Source: Rhizobium mayense (GTDB lineage Bacteria > Pseudomonadota > Alphaproteobacteria > Rhizobiales > Rhizobiaceae). From it: 64,000 bases of DNA. The position numbers were made by a program, and so were the translations under genes. The stretch lies in contig NZ_JARFYM010000024.1 in NCBI RefSeq assembly GCF_030272705.1, positions 62,001 to 126,000 of the forward strand. The letters run 5' to 3'. Of the stretch, positions 53,411-61,550 are shown piece by piece; position 1 is the first letter of the stretch; every line of letters starts with the position of its first letter. Under the pieces are notes generated by a model. It was not told the origin of the DNA. It worked only from the letters and a program-made list of their open reading frames with translations, and searched no databases.

Positions 53411-54351
53411 CAGTAGCGCACCCTCGGATCGACCAGCAGATAAAGCATGTCGATCGCAAAATTGATCAGCACATAGAGCCCGGCGATGACGAGCAGCGCG
53501 CCCTGGATCACCGGATAGTCACGCCTGAGCACGGCGGACACCACGAGGTTGCCGATGCCCGGGAGACTGAAGATGGTCTCGGTCACCACCGCGCCGGAGA
53601 TCAGCACCGCGGCGGTCAGACCGATGACGGTGAGGATCGGGATCAGCGCGTTTTTCAGCGCATGCTTCAGGATCACCTTGCGTTCGATAAGACCTTTGGC
53701 GCGGGCGGTGCGGATATAATCGTCGCCAAGCACGTCCAGCATCGAAGCGCGGGTGAAGCGCAGGATCAGTGCCGAGGAGACGACACCAAGCACGATCGAG
53801 GGTAGCGCCAGATGATACATCCGGTCCACGAATGACGAGCCTGGCCCGCCATATCCGGAGACTGGAAAGATACCGTGGCGAACGGCAACGGACTGAATGA
53901 GAATGAGGCCGAGCCAGAAGCTCGGAATGCTGGCCGCCAGCATGGCGAGCGCTGTCGCCGCCTGATCGAAAATCGAACCGCGACGATAGGCGGAATAGAT
54001 GCCGATCGGCAGGGCGATGATGCTGGCGATGATCAGCGAAAATACGGTCAGAAAGAACGTCGGCTCGGCGCGCTCGACAAGCGCTGCGGACACAGGCTCG
54101 TTCAGAAAGATAGACTGACCGAGATCGCCCCGCAGAAGCTGGCCGAAATAATAGAGGTATTGCAAGACCAGCGGCTGATCGAGGCCGAGCCTTGCTCTGA
54201 GGCTGGCGATGTCTTGCGCCGTCGCATCCGGGCCGAGCATGACCGCGGCCGGATCACCGGGAGTGACGCGCACGATCACGAAGACGATCGTGACCACGAG
54301 GAACATCACGACGATCATGCCGAAGAGGCGCTGAAGGATATAGCGTATCAT
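53410..54351 (-). CDS. ABC transporter permease, DppB type (second transporter)
   Basis: 313 residues: YILQRLFGMIVVMFLVVTIV as TM1, RVTPGDPAAVMLGPDATAQD, RLGLDQPLVLQYLYYFGQLL, EAA loop YIRTARAKGLIERKVILKHA and a terminal LYVLINFAIDMLYLLVDPRV. Follows the binding-protein gene after a strong hairpin. Confidence 0.92.
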   Translation of the reverse strand: MIRYILQRLFGMIVVMFLVVTIVFVIVRVTPGDPAAVMLGPDATAQDIASLRARLGLDQPLVLQYLYYFGQLLRGDLGQSIFLNEPVSAALVERAEPTFFLTVFSLIIASIIALPIGIYSAYRRGSIFDQAATALAMLAASIPSFWLGLILIQSVAVRHGIFPVSGYGGPGSSFVDRMYHLALPSIVLGVVSSALILRFTRASMLDVLGDDYIRTARAKGLIERKVILKHALKNALIPILTVIGLTAAVLISGAVVTETIFSLPGIGNLVVSAVLRRDYPVIQGALLVIAGLYVLINFAIDMLYLLVDPRVRY

Positions 54352-54365
54352 GTCCTGTCCGATCC

Positions 54366-54390
54366 TCCGGCCGCGTCAGTCGCGGCCGGA
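54366..54390 (-). promoter_or_regulatory. Strong hairpin between binding-protein and DppB genes
   Basis: TCCGGCCGCG and its complement form a 10-bp perfect stem with a 5-base loop, in the 58-bp gap between the binding-protein stop and the permease start. No T-run follows. It is likely an mRNA stabiliser or attenuator that keeps binding-protein expression above permease expression. Confidence 0.6.
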
Positions 54391-54409
54391 ATGACGAGCC
54401 TATGGGCTG

Positions 54410-55936
54410 CTACTTCTTGATCGATGCGTTCCAGAAATACGGCCAGGGCGCCGCCTCTACCCCTTCCAGCTTCTGCGATTTGGCAGCCAGAGCATTGAAG
54501 TCGCCGATCTTGATCAGCGGCACTTCGTCGTACATCACCTTCTGGACATCAGCCCACAGCGCCACGCGCTTGTCGGGATCTACAGCGGAATTGAAGGCAT
54601 CGACCGCGACCTTTCGGGCCGGCGTGTCCCACCAGCCGGGCGAGCTGGTCGACATTTGTCCCATCAAGGCCGGCTCGGGCAGGAAGGGGCTATGCGTAAT
54701 ATAGATATCCCACAGCTTCGGATCGGCGCGGCGCTGGGTCAGCGTTGCCCAATCGACCACCTGCATGTCGACATTGAAACCGGCCTGCTTCAGATATTCG
54801 GCCGCAACCTGCGCCATCTTGTAGTGGAACTCGTACTGGCGACTGGTGAGGATACGCAACGGCTCCCCATTATAGCCCGCCTTCTTCAGCAGAGCGCCGG
54901 CGGCCTCGGGATCGGCGACATTATAGGCGCCACTCGTGCCGGCATCCGTGTTCCACGCATAGGGCTTCGGGTAAAATGCGGCATCGAGCGAATAGAAATC
55001 GGTGCTACCGAAGGCGGCGGCAAGCATGTCCTCCATGCTGAGCGCAGTGCGTACTGCTTTGCGGATATCGACGTTCTTGGTGATACCGTTCGCCGTATTG
55101 AAGACGAAGACCGGATAGCCGAAGGGCTTCAGCATGACCGGCGCGGACGCCGTCGAGCTTTTCAGGCGATCGAAGGATTCGACCGGCAGCGAGTCGACAT
55201 AGTCATATTGACCGGCAACCGCTGCCTCGACGCGGGTATTGGCGTCGGGAACGGGGACAAAGCGGATTTCATCGAGATATTGATGCCGGGCGCCGCCGTA
55301 TCCATCAGCCTCGCCGCCGCGGGATTTATAACCGTCGAAGCGCACCAACTGAATATATTGGTCGGCCTTGCGCTCCTTCAGCATGTAAGGACCGGTGCCG
55401 ACAAAGACGGTCATCGGGTCTTCCTGATGCTTAGCCGGAATGATGATCGCCGCCGAATTGTTGAAGGCGAGCAGCGAAAGCAGCGGCGCATAGGGCTGCT
55501 TCAGCATGATTTTGACCGTCGACGGATCGACCGCCGTGATGCTGTCGATGATACCGGCGGTCTGCTTGCCGCGTGAGGCAATCTTGGTCCAGCGATTGAG
55601 CGACGCAACGACATCCGCCGAGGTCATCTCGCTGTTGTCGTGGAATTTGACGCCAGTGCGAAGCTTGATCGTATAGGTTTTACCGTCGGCGCCGATTTCG
55701 GGCATGCTGTCGGCCAGAAGCGGCGTTACCTTCCAATTCTTGTCGAAGGTATAGAGGGTCTCGAAAATGTGCTGCGAGACGATGCCGACCAAGTCTGCCG
55801 TCGACGCCATCGGATCCAAAGTCGGCGGCTCGCCGATCGTTGCGACATTGATCACACCGCCCTTTTCCTGCGCCAAAAGCGCGGAAGGCATGACGAGAAG
55901 GGCTGCTCCCAGAAGAAAGGCAAATTTGTTTCGCAC
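54410..55936 (-). CDS. ABC transporter substrate-binding protein, family 5 (second transporter)
   Basis: 508 residues. The Sec signal MRNKFAFLLGAALLVMPSAL ends at LLAQ near residue 23. Mature part: GGVINVATIGEPPTLDPMAS, TYTIKLRTGVKFHDNSEMTS, VGTGPYMLKERKADQYIQL and DIRKAVRTALSMEDMLAAAF, typical of DppA/opine-binding proteins. First gene of the locus that includes amidohydrolase, RidA and SelA-like enzymes. Ligand unknown, possibly an acylated amino compound. Confidence 0.92.
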   Translation of the reverse strand: MRNKFAFLLGAALLVMPSALLAQEKGGVINVATIGEPPTLDPMASTADLVGIVSQHIFETLYTFDKNWKVTPLLADSMPEIGADGKTYTIKLRTGVKFHDNSEMTSADVVASLNRWTKIASRGKQTAGIIDSITAVDPSTVKIMLKQPYAPLLSLLAFNNSAAIIIPAKHQEDPMTVFVGTGPYMLKERKADQYIQLVRFDGYKSRGGEADGYGGARHQYLDEIRFVPVPDANTRVEAAVAGQYDYVDSLPVESFDRLKSSTASAPVMLKPFGYPVFVFNTANGITKNVDIRKAVRTALSMEDMLAAAFGSTDFYSLDAAFYPKPYAWNTDAGTSGAYNVADPEAAGALLKKAGYNGEPLRILTSRQYEFHYKMAQVAAEYLKQAGFNVDMQVVDWATLTQRRADPKLWDIYITHSPFLPEPALMGQMSTSSPGWWDTPARKVAVDAFNSAVDPDKRVALWADVQKVMYDEVPLIKIGDFNALAAKSQKLEGVEAAPWPYFWNASIKK

Positions 55937-56011
55937 GACATCATCCCCTTGTTTATTACATTATTACGGAACATTAAATGTTATAATGGAATGATAGCGG
56001 CGGTGCGTGCG

Positions 56012-56200
56012 ATGTCAATATGGCTGGGAACATCGGAGGGCGCCTTGGTGCGCCCCTATTGGTCGGCCGGATCGAGACCACGCCAACACCGGGACCGGCG
56101 CCCGTTGTGGCGGCGATCTCGAAAACATTGTCTATGTGGTAAAAGGCAACGCGCGTGCGCTTGGTGAAAAAGCCCGACTATATGGCGGGGGGCAAAAGCC
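56012..56200 (+). pseudogene. Possible decayed cupin-domain gene
   Basis: One frame reads SIWLGTSEGA, and after a shift another reads GGDLENIVYVVKGNARALGE. Together they resemble the core of small cupin proteins, but the frame is broken at least once, the His-rich metal site is missing and no start or end is clear. The rest of the 55937-56362 gap holds only the promoter region of the binding-protein gene and no further gene that I can see. Confidence 0.3.
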
Positions 56201-56362
56201 GCCAGCCGCAGTCACCTGCGACGGTATTTAATGCCCCGTGGAATCGGGAGGAGCACTGCGCAACGCGGAAACTGGCCGCCGCCACGGTGCTCATCAGAAG
56301 AACTACTGCCCCACTGATCGGCTCTTGCCGAAAGCAAGGCCGACCAGATTTCTTCTGAAGGA

Positions 56363-56608
56363 CTAGGCCGTCAGGAACGCCGACGGCGGCAGCTGAAGAG
56401 CGGTGGCGATCCGCCTCAGCTTGGCCGGATCTATATCCGCGCCATCTTCGATTTCCATGATCTCGTCGTTGGCAAGACCACATGTCACCGCCAGATCTTC
56501 AATGCTGTAGCCCACGGTTTCGCGAGCCGCTTTCACACGCGCCGCCACATCGTCCGCCTGCAGGGCTTCCGTTTGAACCCTATTTAAATTGTTGACTGAA
56601 ATGGACAT
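56363..56608 (-). CDS. Small XRE-type helix-turn-helix protein
   Basis: 81 residues. The HTH spans about 24-78 (VKAARETVGYSIEDLAVTCG, then LANDEIMEIEDGADIDPAKL and RRIATALQLPPSAFL). AAGGAGA precedes the ATG. Small DNA-binding regulator with no effector domain. Its target is unknown; it is not next to a toxin or phage gene. Confidence 0.85.
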   Translation of the reverse strand: MSISVNNLNRVQTEALQADDVAARVKAARETVGYSIEDLAVTCGLANDEIMEIEDGADIDPAKLRRIATALQLPPSAFLTA

Positions 56609-57041
56609 TATCGTCTCCTTCTCTGCATAGATTCTTGCGAAGTCTTTTATGAGTCTTGGGACAGCCGCCCGTTAAGACGCCGATAACCTTTTATTTCAAC
56701 CTTGTAATATGAACAAGCGCAAATCGTTGCATTGCACCAATCGCCCATTTGGCCGCCCGGAGATGCCGTCGATGCGCGGCATGGCTGACAACTGACCACA
56801 GTTGACCAAACTACGGATAGTTAACGGATTTTTCACCGATCGCGGAGCGCAGGTAACGATAGCGGAGAGGTCGGCGCTCGGCTTATCGTGCCCGAAATAT
56901 CTGTGCATATGGATGAACGCCAAACCGAATTGATGCGCGAAGACGCCGAGGTGGCTTGCTTTTCAGATAAAATTCACCTGCGATTCGTCCGATCCCGAGC
57001 ATCTTATCGGCATGGCAAAACAACGTCTATCTCACGCAGAT
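56609..57041. other. 433-bp non-coding gap with a palindrome
   Basis: CAACTG (56789-56794) and CAGTTG (56799-56804) form a perfect inverted repeat around ACCA, about 180 bp upstream of the XRE gene; it could be an operator. No convincing gene, RNA or terminator is visible in the rest. Confidence 0.5.
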
Positions 57042-57695
57042 CTAGCCTTTGGACTTGGAGACGCGCTTTGGCCGGCGAACGGCTCTCAGCTTCCCGCTGC
57101 TTCCACCGCCGCAGAAGAACTGGTCGCCACCATCGGACTCCAGTCCCGACACGCCCGTTCCAGGTGGCATATCGAGCCTCTCCAGGACCTTTCCCGTTTC
57201 GGGATCGATCCGCCTCACATCGCTCTCGTCACCTTCCCAGGTGCCGTGCCAAAGCTCTCCGTCGACCCAAGTGACCCCGGTAACAACACGGTTGGACTCG
57301 ATCGTGCGAAGGATCGTTCCTGTCTGTGGATCGATCTGATGGATTTTCCGGCCACGATGCTCGCCCACCCAGAGCGTTCCCTCGGCCCATGCCAGCCCCG
57401 AGTCACCGCCGTTGCCTGGCGCCGGGATGGTGGCAAGCACGCGGCCGGTCGCCGGATCGATTTTCTGGATGCGGTCCTCGGCGATCTGGAACAGGTGCTG
57501 ACCGTCGAAGGCCGTTCCCGCATGCGCGGCGACGTCAATCGAGCGCACCGTCTTTCCGGTTGCCGGATCAAGGGCGTTCAGCCGGTCTCCTGACGCAAAC
57601 CAGACATGCAGGCCGTCGAAGGTGACGCCATGTATCTGGTCGGCGCCTGGAAAGGGCCCATACTCTCGGAGGATTTCGGCAGCGGATTGTTTCAT
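57042..57695 (-). CDS. Beta-propeller protein (Vgb/glutaminyl cyclotransferase-like)
   Basis: 217 residues with a repeated blade pattern: LNALDPATGKTVRSID, IQKIDPATGRVLATIPAP, IHQIDPQTGTILRTIE and VRRIDPETGKVLERLDMP. Each repeat is about 40-45 residues. Such small propellers occur as glutamine cyclotransferase- or virginiamycin-lyase-like proteins, but catalytic residues cannot be assigned. No signal peptide. It starts 9 bp after the TPR/HTH regulator gene ends and is probably co-transcribed. Confidence 0.7.
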   Translation of the reverse strand: MKQSAAEILREYGPFPGADQIHGVTFDGLHVWFASGDRLNALDPATGKTVRSIDVAAHAGTAFDGQHLFQIAEDRIQKIDPATGRVLATIPAPGNGGDSGLAWAEGTLWVGEHRGRKIHQIDPQTGTILRTIESNRVVTGVTWVDGELWHGTWEGDESDVRRIDPETGKVLERLDMPPGTGVSGLESDGGDQFFCGGGSSGKLRAVRRPKRVSKSKG

Positions 57696-57704
57696 ATTCT
57701 CATC

Positions 57705-58925
57705 CTACTCGTTCGGCAGCGGACCGGGGAGTAACAAGATCGTCGGGAATCCAAGTACTGGCGGGGTCATCCAACGGCGCGCTCTCCCCAAGCCTAACGA
57801 CTGCACTTTGCCTGCCGCGGCAAGTTGTTCAAGCGCCCGCTGCACGGTACGCGGGCTGGCGCCAATCGCAATCGCGAGAGCCGAACTCGACCAGGACTCG
57901 CCGTCAGCGAGGAAGGCGAGCACGGCTGCATGCTGCTCCTCAACAGGCGGCGCCAGCACCACGACCTCGCGCCCGCGGCGCGGCACCAGCGCAAAGCCTC
58001 CCTTCGTTGCCTTGACGTCCGCCAGTGTCCGCAACTCGGCGCGAAGCCGCCCCATTTCGACTCTAAGCCGTGCCCGGTGCGATTCATCGGCGTGTTTCGC
58101 CCGGAAGGCGCGTGCGAGGAGCATATTCCTCGGCACGTCTCCGGGCCAGGCCTCACCCATCGCACGGGCAAGCGCGAACAAAACAGGGCGCGTCGCAAGC
58201 GAAACGACGACTCCCGCGTCCCGAACAACATTTCGGCATGCGTCCACTACGAGTTCCCCTGACGCCAGAAGCGTCTCCACCTCTTCAAGCAGAAGCGGGT
58301 GTTCCTCGCCACGACGCATCAGGCGCGCCGCCGGCGTATTCAGGACAAGGGCAGCGCTTTCGACTTCCGCCATCAGCGCCGGGATGTTCGCTGCGCGCGC
58401 TGCCTGCTCGGCTCGGGTGAATGCCGCGCGCGCGGCTGTCGTCTGCAGGCGCCGAACGGCGATGCCGGCGACCACCAATTCGTAAGCGGCCCTCGAAACA
58501 GCAGGGAGCAGGGCCGGATCGAGCTCGGCCAGCATCCGTTCGGCCTCATCAAGATGGCCGATCAGGAGCAGCCGCCGGACTTCGAGATTGCGTGCGTGCG
58601 CGGCATTCATCCGGTCGCCATGCGCTTCAAGCGTTGCCCGTGCTGAAGCGAGCGCCTTGGCGGGCCAGGCGAGATCGCGCGAGACAAGCGCAATCTCAGC
58701 CTCTGCGACGATACAGCGTGCTCGAGCCATGGCCTCTTTCGGACCGAACGCGCGCGCAGCACTTTTGAGGAGCGCCTTTGCCCGGGCGAGATCGCCGAGC
58801 TGTGCCATCGCGATGCCTCTGAGCGCCAGCGCAGGTGCGTCGTCACGCAGGGCGACCCGCTTCAATGCGCCGAGAGGATCACCCGCCGCCAGCGCCCGGG
58901 CCGCGGCGGTGATCATCGAGTCCAT
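57705..58925 (-). CDS. TPR-like regulator with C-terminal helix-turn-helix
   Basis: 406 residues, Ala/Arg/Leu rich. The N-terminal 200 residues are helical repeats (ALRGIAMAQLGDLARAKALL, AAHARNLEVRRLLLIGHLDE). The C-terminal third has a winged-helix-like segment (ALAIAIGASPRTVQRALEQL). This fits a transcriptional regulator that binds partners through TPR-like repeats. Divergent from the DUF899 gene by about 120 bp, which it may control. No named family recognised. Confidence 0.65.
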   Translation of the reverse strand: MDSMITAAARALAAGDPLGALKRVALRDDAPALALRGIAMAQLGDLARAKALLKSAARAFGPKEAMARARCIVAEAEIALVSRDLAWPAKALASARATLEAHGDRMNAAHARNLEVRRLLLIGHLDEAERMLAELDPALLPAVSRAAYELVVAGIAVRRLQTTAARAAFTRAEQAARAANIPALMAEVESAALVLNTPAARLMRRGEEHPLLLEEVETLLASGELVVDACRNVVRDAGVVVSLATRPVLFALARAMGEAWPGDVPRNMLLARAFRAKHADESHRARLRVEMGRLRAELRTLADVKATKGGFALVPRRGREVVVLAPPVEEQHAAVLAFLADGESWSSSALAIAIGASPRTVQRALEQLAAAGKVQSLGLGRARRWMTPPVLGFPTILLLPGPLPNE

Positions 58926-59046
58926 CGAAATCCCGTCAAACTTGTAACTCCCATCGTTTCGATAGGCGGGCGTATTTTATGACGGCCACCAAACAACACG
59001 TCGCATCTTGAGCGATACGACGACAAACAGTCAAAGGAGAAGCACA

Positions 59047-59817
59047 ATGACGGCACATTTGACCGCGACTCGCGAAGAGTGGTTGGCCGCAAGGCTCGAT
59101 CTGCTTGAGGATGAAAAGGAACTCACGCGTCGCAGCGACGAATTGGCGCTGCGGCGTCAAGCGCTGCCATGGGTCCGGATCGACAAGGACTATCGGTTCG
59201 AGACCGACGAAGGAAATGCCTCGCTGGCGGATCTCTTCAGGGGACGCTCGCAACTCCTCGTCTACCATTTCATGTTCGGCCCCGACTATACGGCCGGATG
59301 CCCCTCCTGCTCTTCGATCGCGGATGGGTTCAACGGTTTCGTCGTCCATCTCGAAAACCACGATGTCGCCTTCTCGACGATATCGCGCGCGCCGCTCGCA
59401 AAGCTGCAAGCATTCAAGCAGCGGATGGGATGGACCTTTCCGTGGGCATCCTCGTTCGGCAGTGAATTCAACCGCGACTTCGCCGTTTTGTTCACCGAGG
59501 AGCAGCAGCGAGAAGGTGGCATACAATACAACTTCCGTCGCGAAGCGCCCTCGCCTCAGCTTGTCGCGGGCAAACCCGAGGGACCGGTCACGCAAATGGC
59601 AGCCATGACAGGAACCGACGCCGCCACATTTACGCGCGAAAGACCAGGCGTCAGCGCCTTCGTGCTCGACGACGGCATCGTGTACCACACCTATTCCAGC
59701 TATGCGCGCGGGCTGGACGGCCTATGGGGCATGTATCAATGGCTCGACCGTGCCCCCAAAGGGCGCAACGAGAATGGCATCTGGTGGCGCCACCATGACA
59801 AATATGCCCGGGGCTGA
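59047..59817 (+). CDS. DUF899 thioredoxin-like protein
   Basis: 256 residues: TREEWLAARLDLLEDEKELT and RRSDELALRRQALPWVRIDK at the N terminus, YHFMFGPDYTAGCPSCSSIAD with a Cys-Pro-Ser-Cys pair, and a C-terminal YHTYSSYARGLDGLWGMYQW. This is the DUF899 family (thioredoxin fold, function unclear). AAAGGAG precedes ATG 59047, so the 13-codon upstream extension is not used. Followed 6 bp later by a small membrane protein. Confidence 0.9.
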   Translation: MTAHLTATREEWLAARLDLLEDEKELTRRSDELALRRQALPWVRIDKDYRFETDEGNASLADLFRGRSQLLVYHFMFGPDYTAGCPSCSSIADGFNGFVVHLENHDVAFSTISRAPLAKLQAFKQRMGWTFPWASSFGSEFNRDFAVLFTEEQQREGGIQYNFRREAPSPQLVAGKPEGPVTQMAAMTGTDAATFTRERPGVSAFVLDDGIVYHTYSSYARGLDGLWGMYQWLDRAPKGRNENGIWWRHHDKYARG

Positions 59818-59823
59818 CGTTCG

Positions 59824-60120
59824 ATGTCTCTTCAATCCAACAGCCCAAAAGAGACCTCACCCGCGGGCAGCGGCTCCGCCCTCGACCCAAGCGGCAACGC
59901 CGCAGCCAGGGGCATATCCGGTTGGCTATCCCTGGCCGCGGCACCGACGTTCGCTGTCATGGCGCTGCTGACGGCCACTGCCGGCGGCGCGGATATGATC
60001 TGCTCTGCCACCGACCGGGCTTCATCGCTCAGCGGAATGGTCCCTATGTACCTGCTCATGAGTCTGTTTCATTCCGCTCCCTGGCTGAAGCTTCTCTCCA
60101 GCGGCGCCCACCGGTCATGA
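59824..60120 (+). CDS. Small membrane protein, hypothetical
   Basis: 98 residues. A polar 30-residue N terminus precedes two hydrophobic segments (WLSLAAAPTFAVMALLTATA and MVPMYLLMSLFHSAPWLKLL). It lies 6 bp after the DUF899 gene in the same direction and is likely co-expressed. No function can be assigned. Confidence 0.6.
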   Translation: MSLQSNSPKETSPAGSGSALDPSGNAAARGISGWLSLAAAPTFAVMALLTATAGGADMICSATDRASSLSGMVPMYLLMSLFHSAPWLKLLSSGAHRS

Positions 60121-60198
60121 CCCGGTGGGTGCGAGACAAACGGCGATCGGTGGCGATATCACGCCCTCTTTGAGCAGCGATGTTGGTCGCTGAACTGT

Positions 60199-60221
60199 AA
60201 AGATTGCATTCAATCTTTTTT
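60199..60221 (+). terminator. Rho-independent-type terminator
   Basis: AAAGATTG (60199-60206) pairs with CAATCTTT (60211-60218) around CATT, followed by more Ts. It lies about 80 bp after the small membrane protein. The stem is A/T rich, hence modest strength. Confidence 0.6.
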
Positions 60222-60306
60222 GGTAATTCTCCGTTAGCAATTCATGTCGGTGGTTTTCCGACGGCGTGGATTCGGTCGTCGACTGTTTTTTTGCGTACGG
60301 GTTGAT

Positions 60307-61341
60307 ATGCGTCTAGCGGCTGTTTCAGCAATCTTTCTTGCTTCTCTGATCTTGTCGGCTTGCGTCGCCAGCCCCGGCCCGGAAGACGTCCCAGCCGGAG
60401 CACCGTCGCAGGAAACAACCAGTTCCATCACCCGATCGAGTGGCCCCGTGCCCTCTGCTGACGTGGGCCACACCAGAGTCACTGTGCAGGTAAGCCAGCA
60501 ACAGCAAGCATTGGTCTCGACAGGGCCGGAGCCGCAGGCATTCTTACCCACGGCCAAAAACGACGACATACCGATCCCGGCGGAAAAACCGGTCGCATTG
60601 CTCATGCCGGCCAACCCTATGGTCACGGCGGCTCCGCAAACACGCATGCAAATCTACAGCCGTCATTTCCGTGACGCCAAACCCATCAACTTCGGCAGTT
60701 CCTCACCGAAAAAGCTCGCTGTGCACGGCGTCGATGTTTCGCGCTGGCAGGGTGAGATCGATTGGGAGAAGTTGCAGGCGCAGGGCGCAAACTTCGTCTA
60801 TTTGAAAGCGACCGACGGTGGCGATCACCTAGATCCGATGTTCAACAAGAACTGGCGCCGGGCCAAAGAGGCCGGGCTGAAACGGGGGGCCTATCACTTC
60901 TTCTATTGGTGCCGAACCGCCGGCGAACAGGCCGACTGGTTCATCCGCAATGTTCCAAGGGAGGCAGGCGCCCTCCCGCCGGTCATAGACGTCGAATGGA
61001 ATGGCGACTCCAGTTGCAAGAGACGGCTTTCACGCGAGCATGTCCTGGAAAAAATGCAGGTTTTTATGGACAAGCTTGAGAGGTATTACGGCCAACGCCC
61101 GATCATCTATACCTCTCCGGATTTCTACCGCGACAACTTGAAGGGCGAGTTCGCCGATTATCCCTTCTGGCTGCGCTCGGTCGCTGCGCACCCCTCCAAG
61201 GTCTATCCGGGACGCAAATGGCTCTTCTGGCAATATTCCGGTTCCGGCCTCTCGCATGGCGTCGAAGGGCGGATCGACCTCAATGCTTTCCATGGCAGCG
61301 AGGAAGAGTGGCACAACTGGCTGGCGTCGCGTTCGAATTGA
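60307..61341 (+). CDS. GH25-family lysozyme lipoprotein
   Basis: About 344 residues. The signal MRLAAVSAIFLASLILSAC ends in a lipobox LSAC, so the protein is probably lipid-anchored. A Pro/Ser/Thr-rich linker to about residue 130 precedes the glycoside hydrolase 25 domain: GVDVSRWQGEIDWEKLQAQG (catalytic Asp), ANFVYLKATDGGDHLDPMFN, PPVIDVEWNGDSSC (DxE) and RKWLFWQYSGSGLSHGVEGR. It would cut peptidoglycan glycan strands. ATG 60244 would give a longer start without a signal sequence at the very N terminus. Confidence 0.88.
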   Translation: MRLAAVSAIFLASLILSACVASPGPEDVPAGAPSQETTSSITRSSGPVPSADVGHTRVTVQVSQQQQALVSTGPEPQAFLPTAKNDDIPIPAEKPVALLMPANPMVTAAPQTRMQIYSRHFRDAKPINFGSSSPKKLAVHGVDVSRWQGEIDWEKLQAQGANFVYLKATDGGDHLDPMFNKNWRRAKEAGLKRGAYHFFYWCRTAGEQADWFIRNVPREAGALPPVIDVEWNGDSSCKRRLSREHVLEKMQVFMDKLERYYGQRPIIYTSPDFYRDNLKGEFADYPFWLRSVAAHPSKVYPGRKWLFWQYSGSGLSHGVEGRIDLNAFHGSEEEWHNWLASRSN

Positions 61342-61550
61342 GCCGACGGATACGCCGAGGTCGCCTCACTTCCAGAAGAACCAACAGGCCAACCTACTAG
61401 CTTATACCGGAACGGCTCAGGACTGTTGGGCTGGATTTCTGCCAGCCGAGGTGCCATCATCCGTACCAAGCCTGTCCCTTGATGCCTTGCCGCATGCATG
61501 TGCCGGTTATTTGTGTCTGGGATCGTTGGACGCTATTGGGATCGCTCGCC

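Noticed and set aside
56888-57274. 128-codon plus-strand frame after the XRE gap
   Set aside because: Mostly antisense to the beta-propeller gene, and its unique N-terminal part has no recognisable features or ribosome site.
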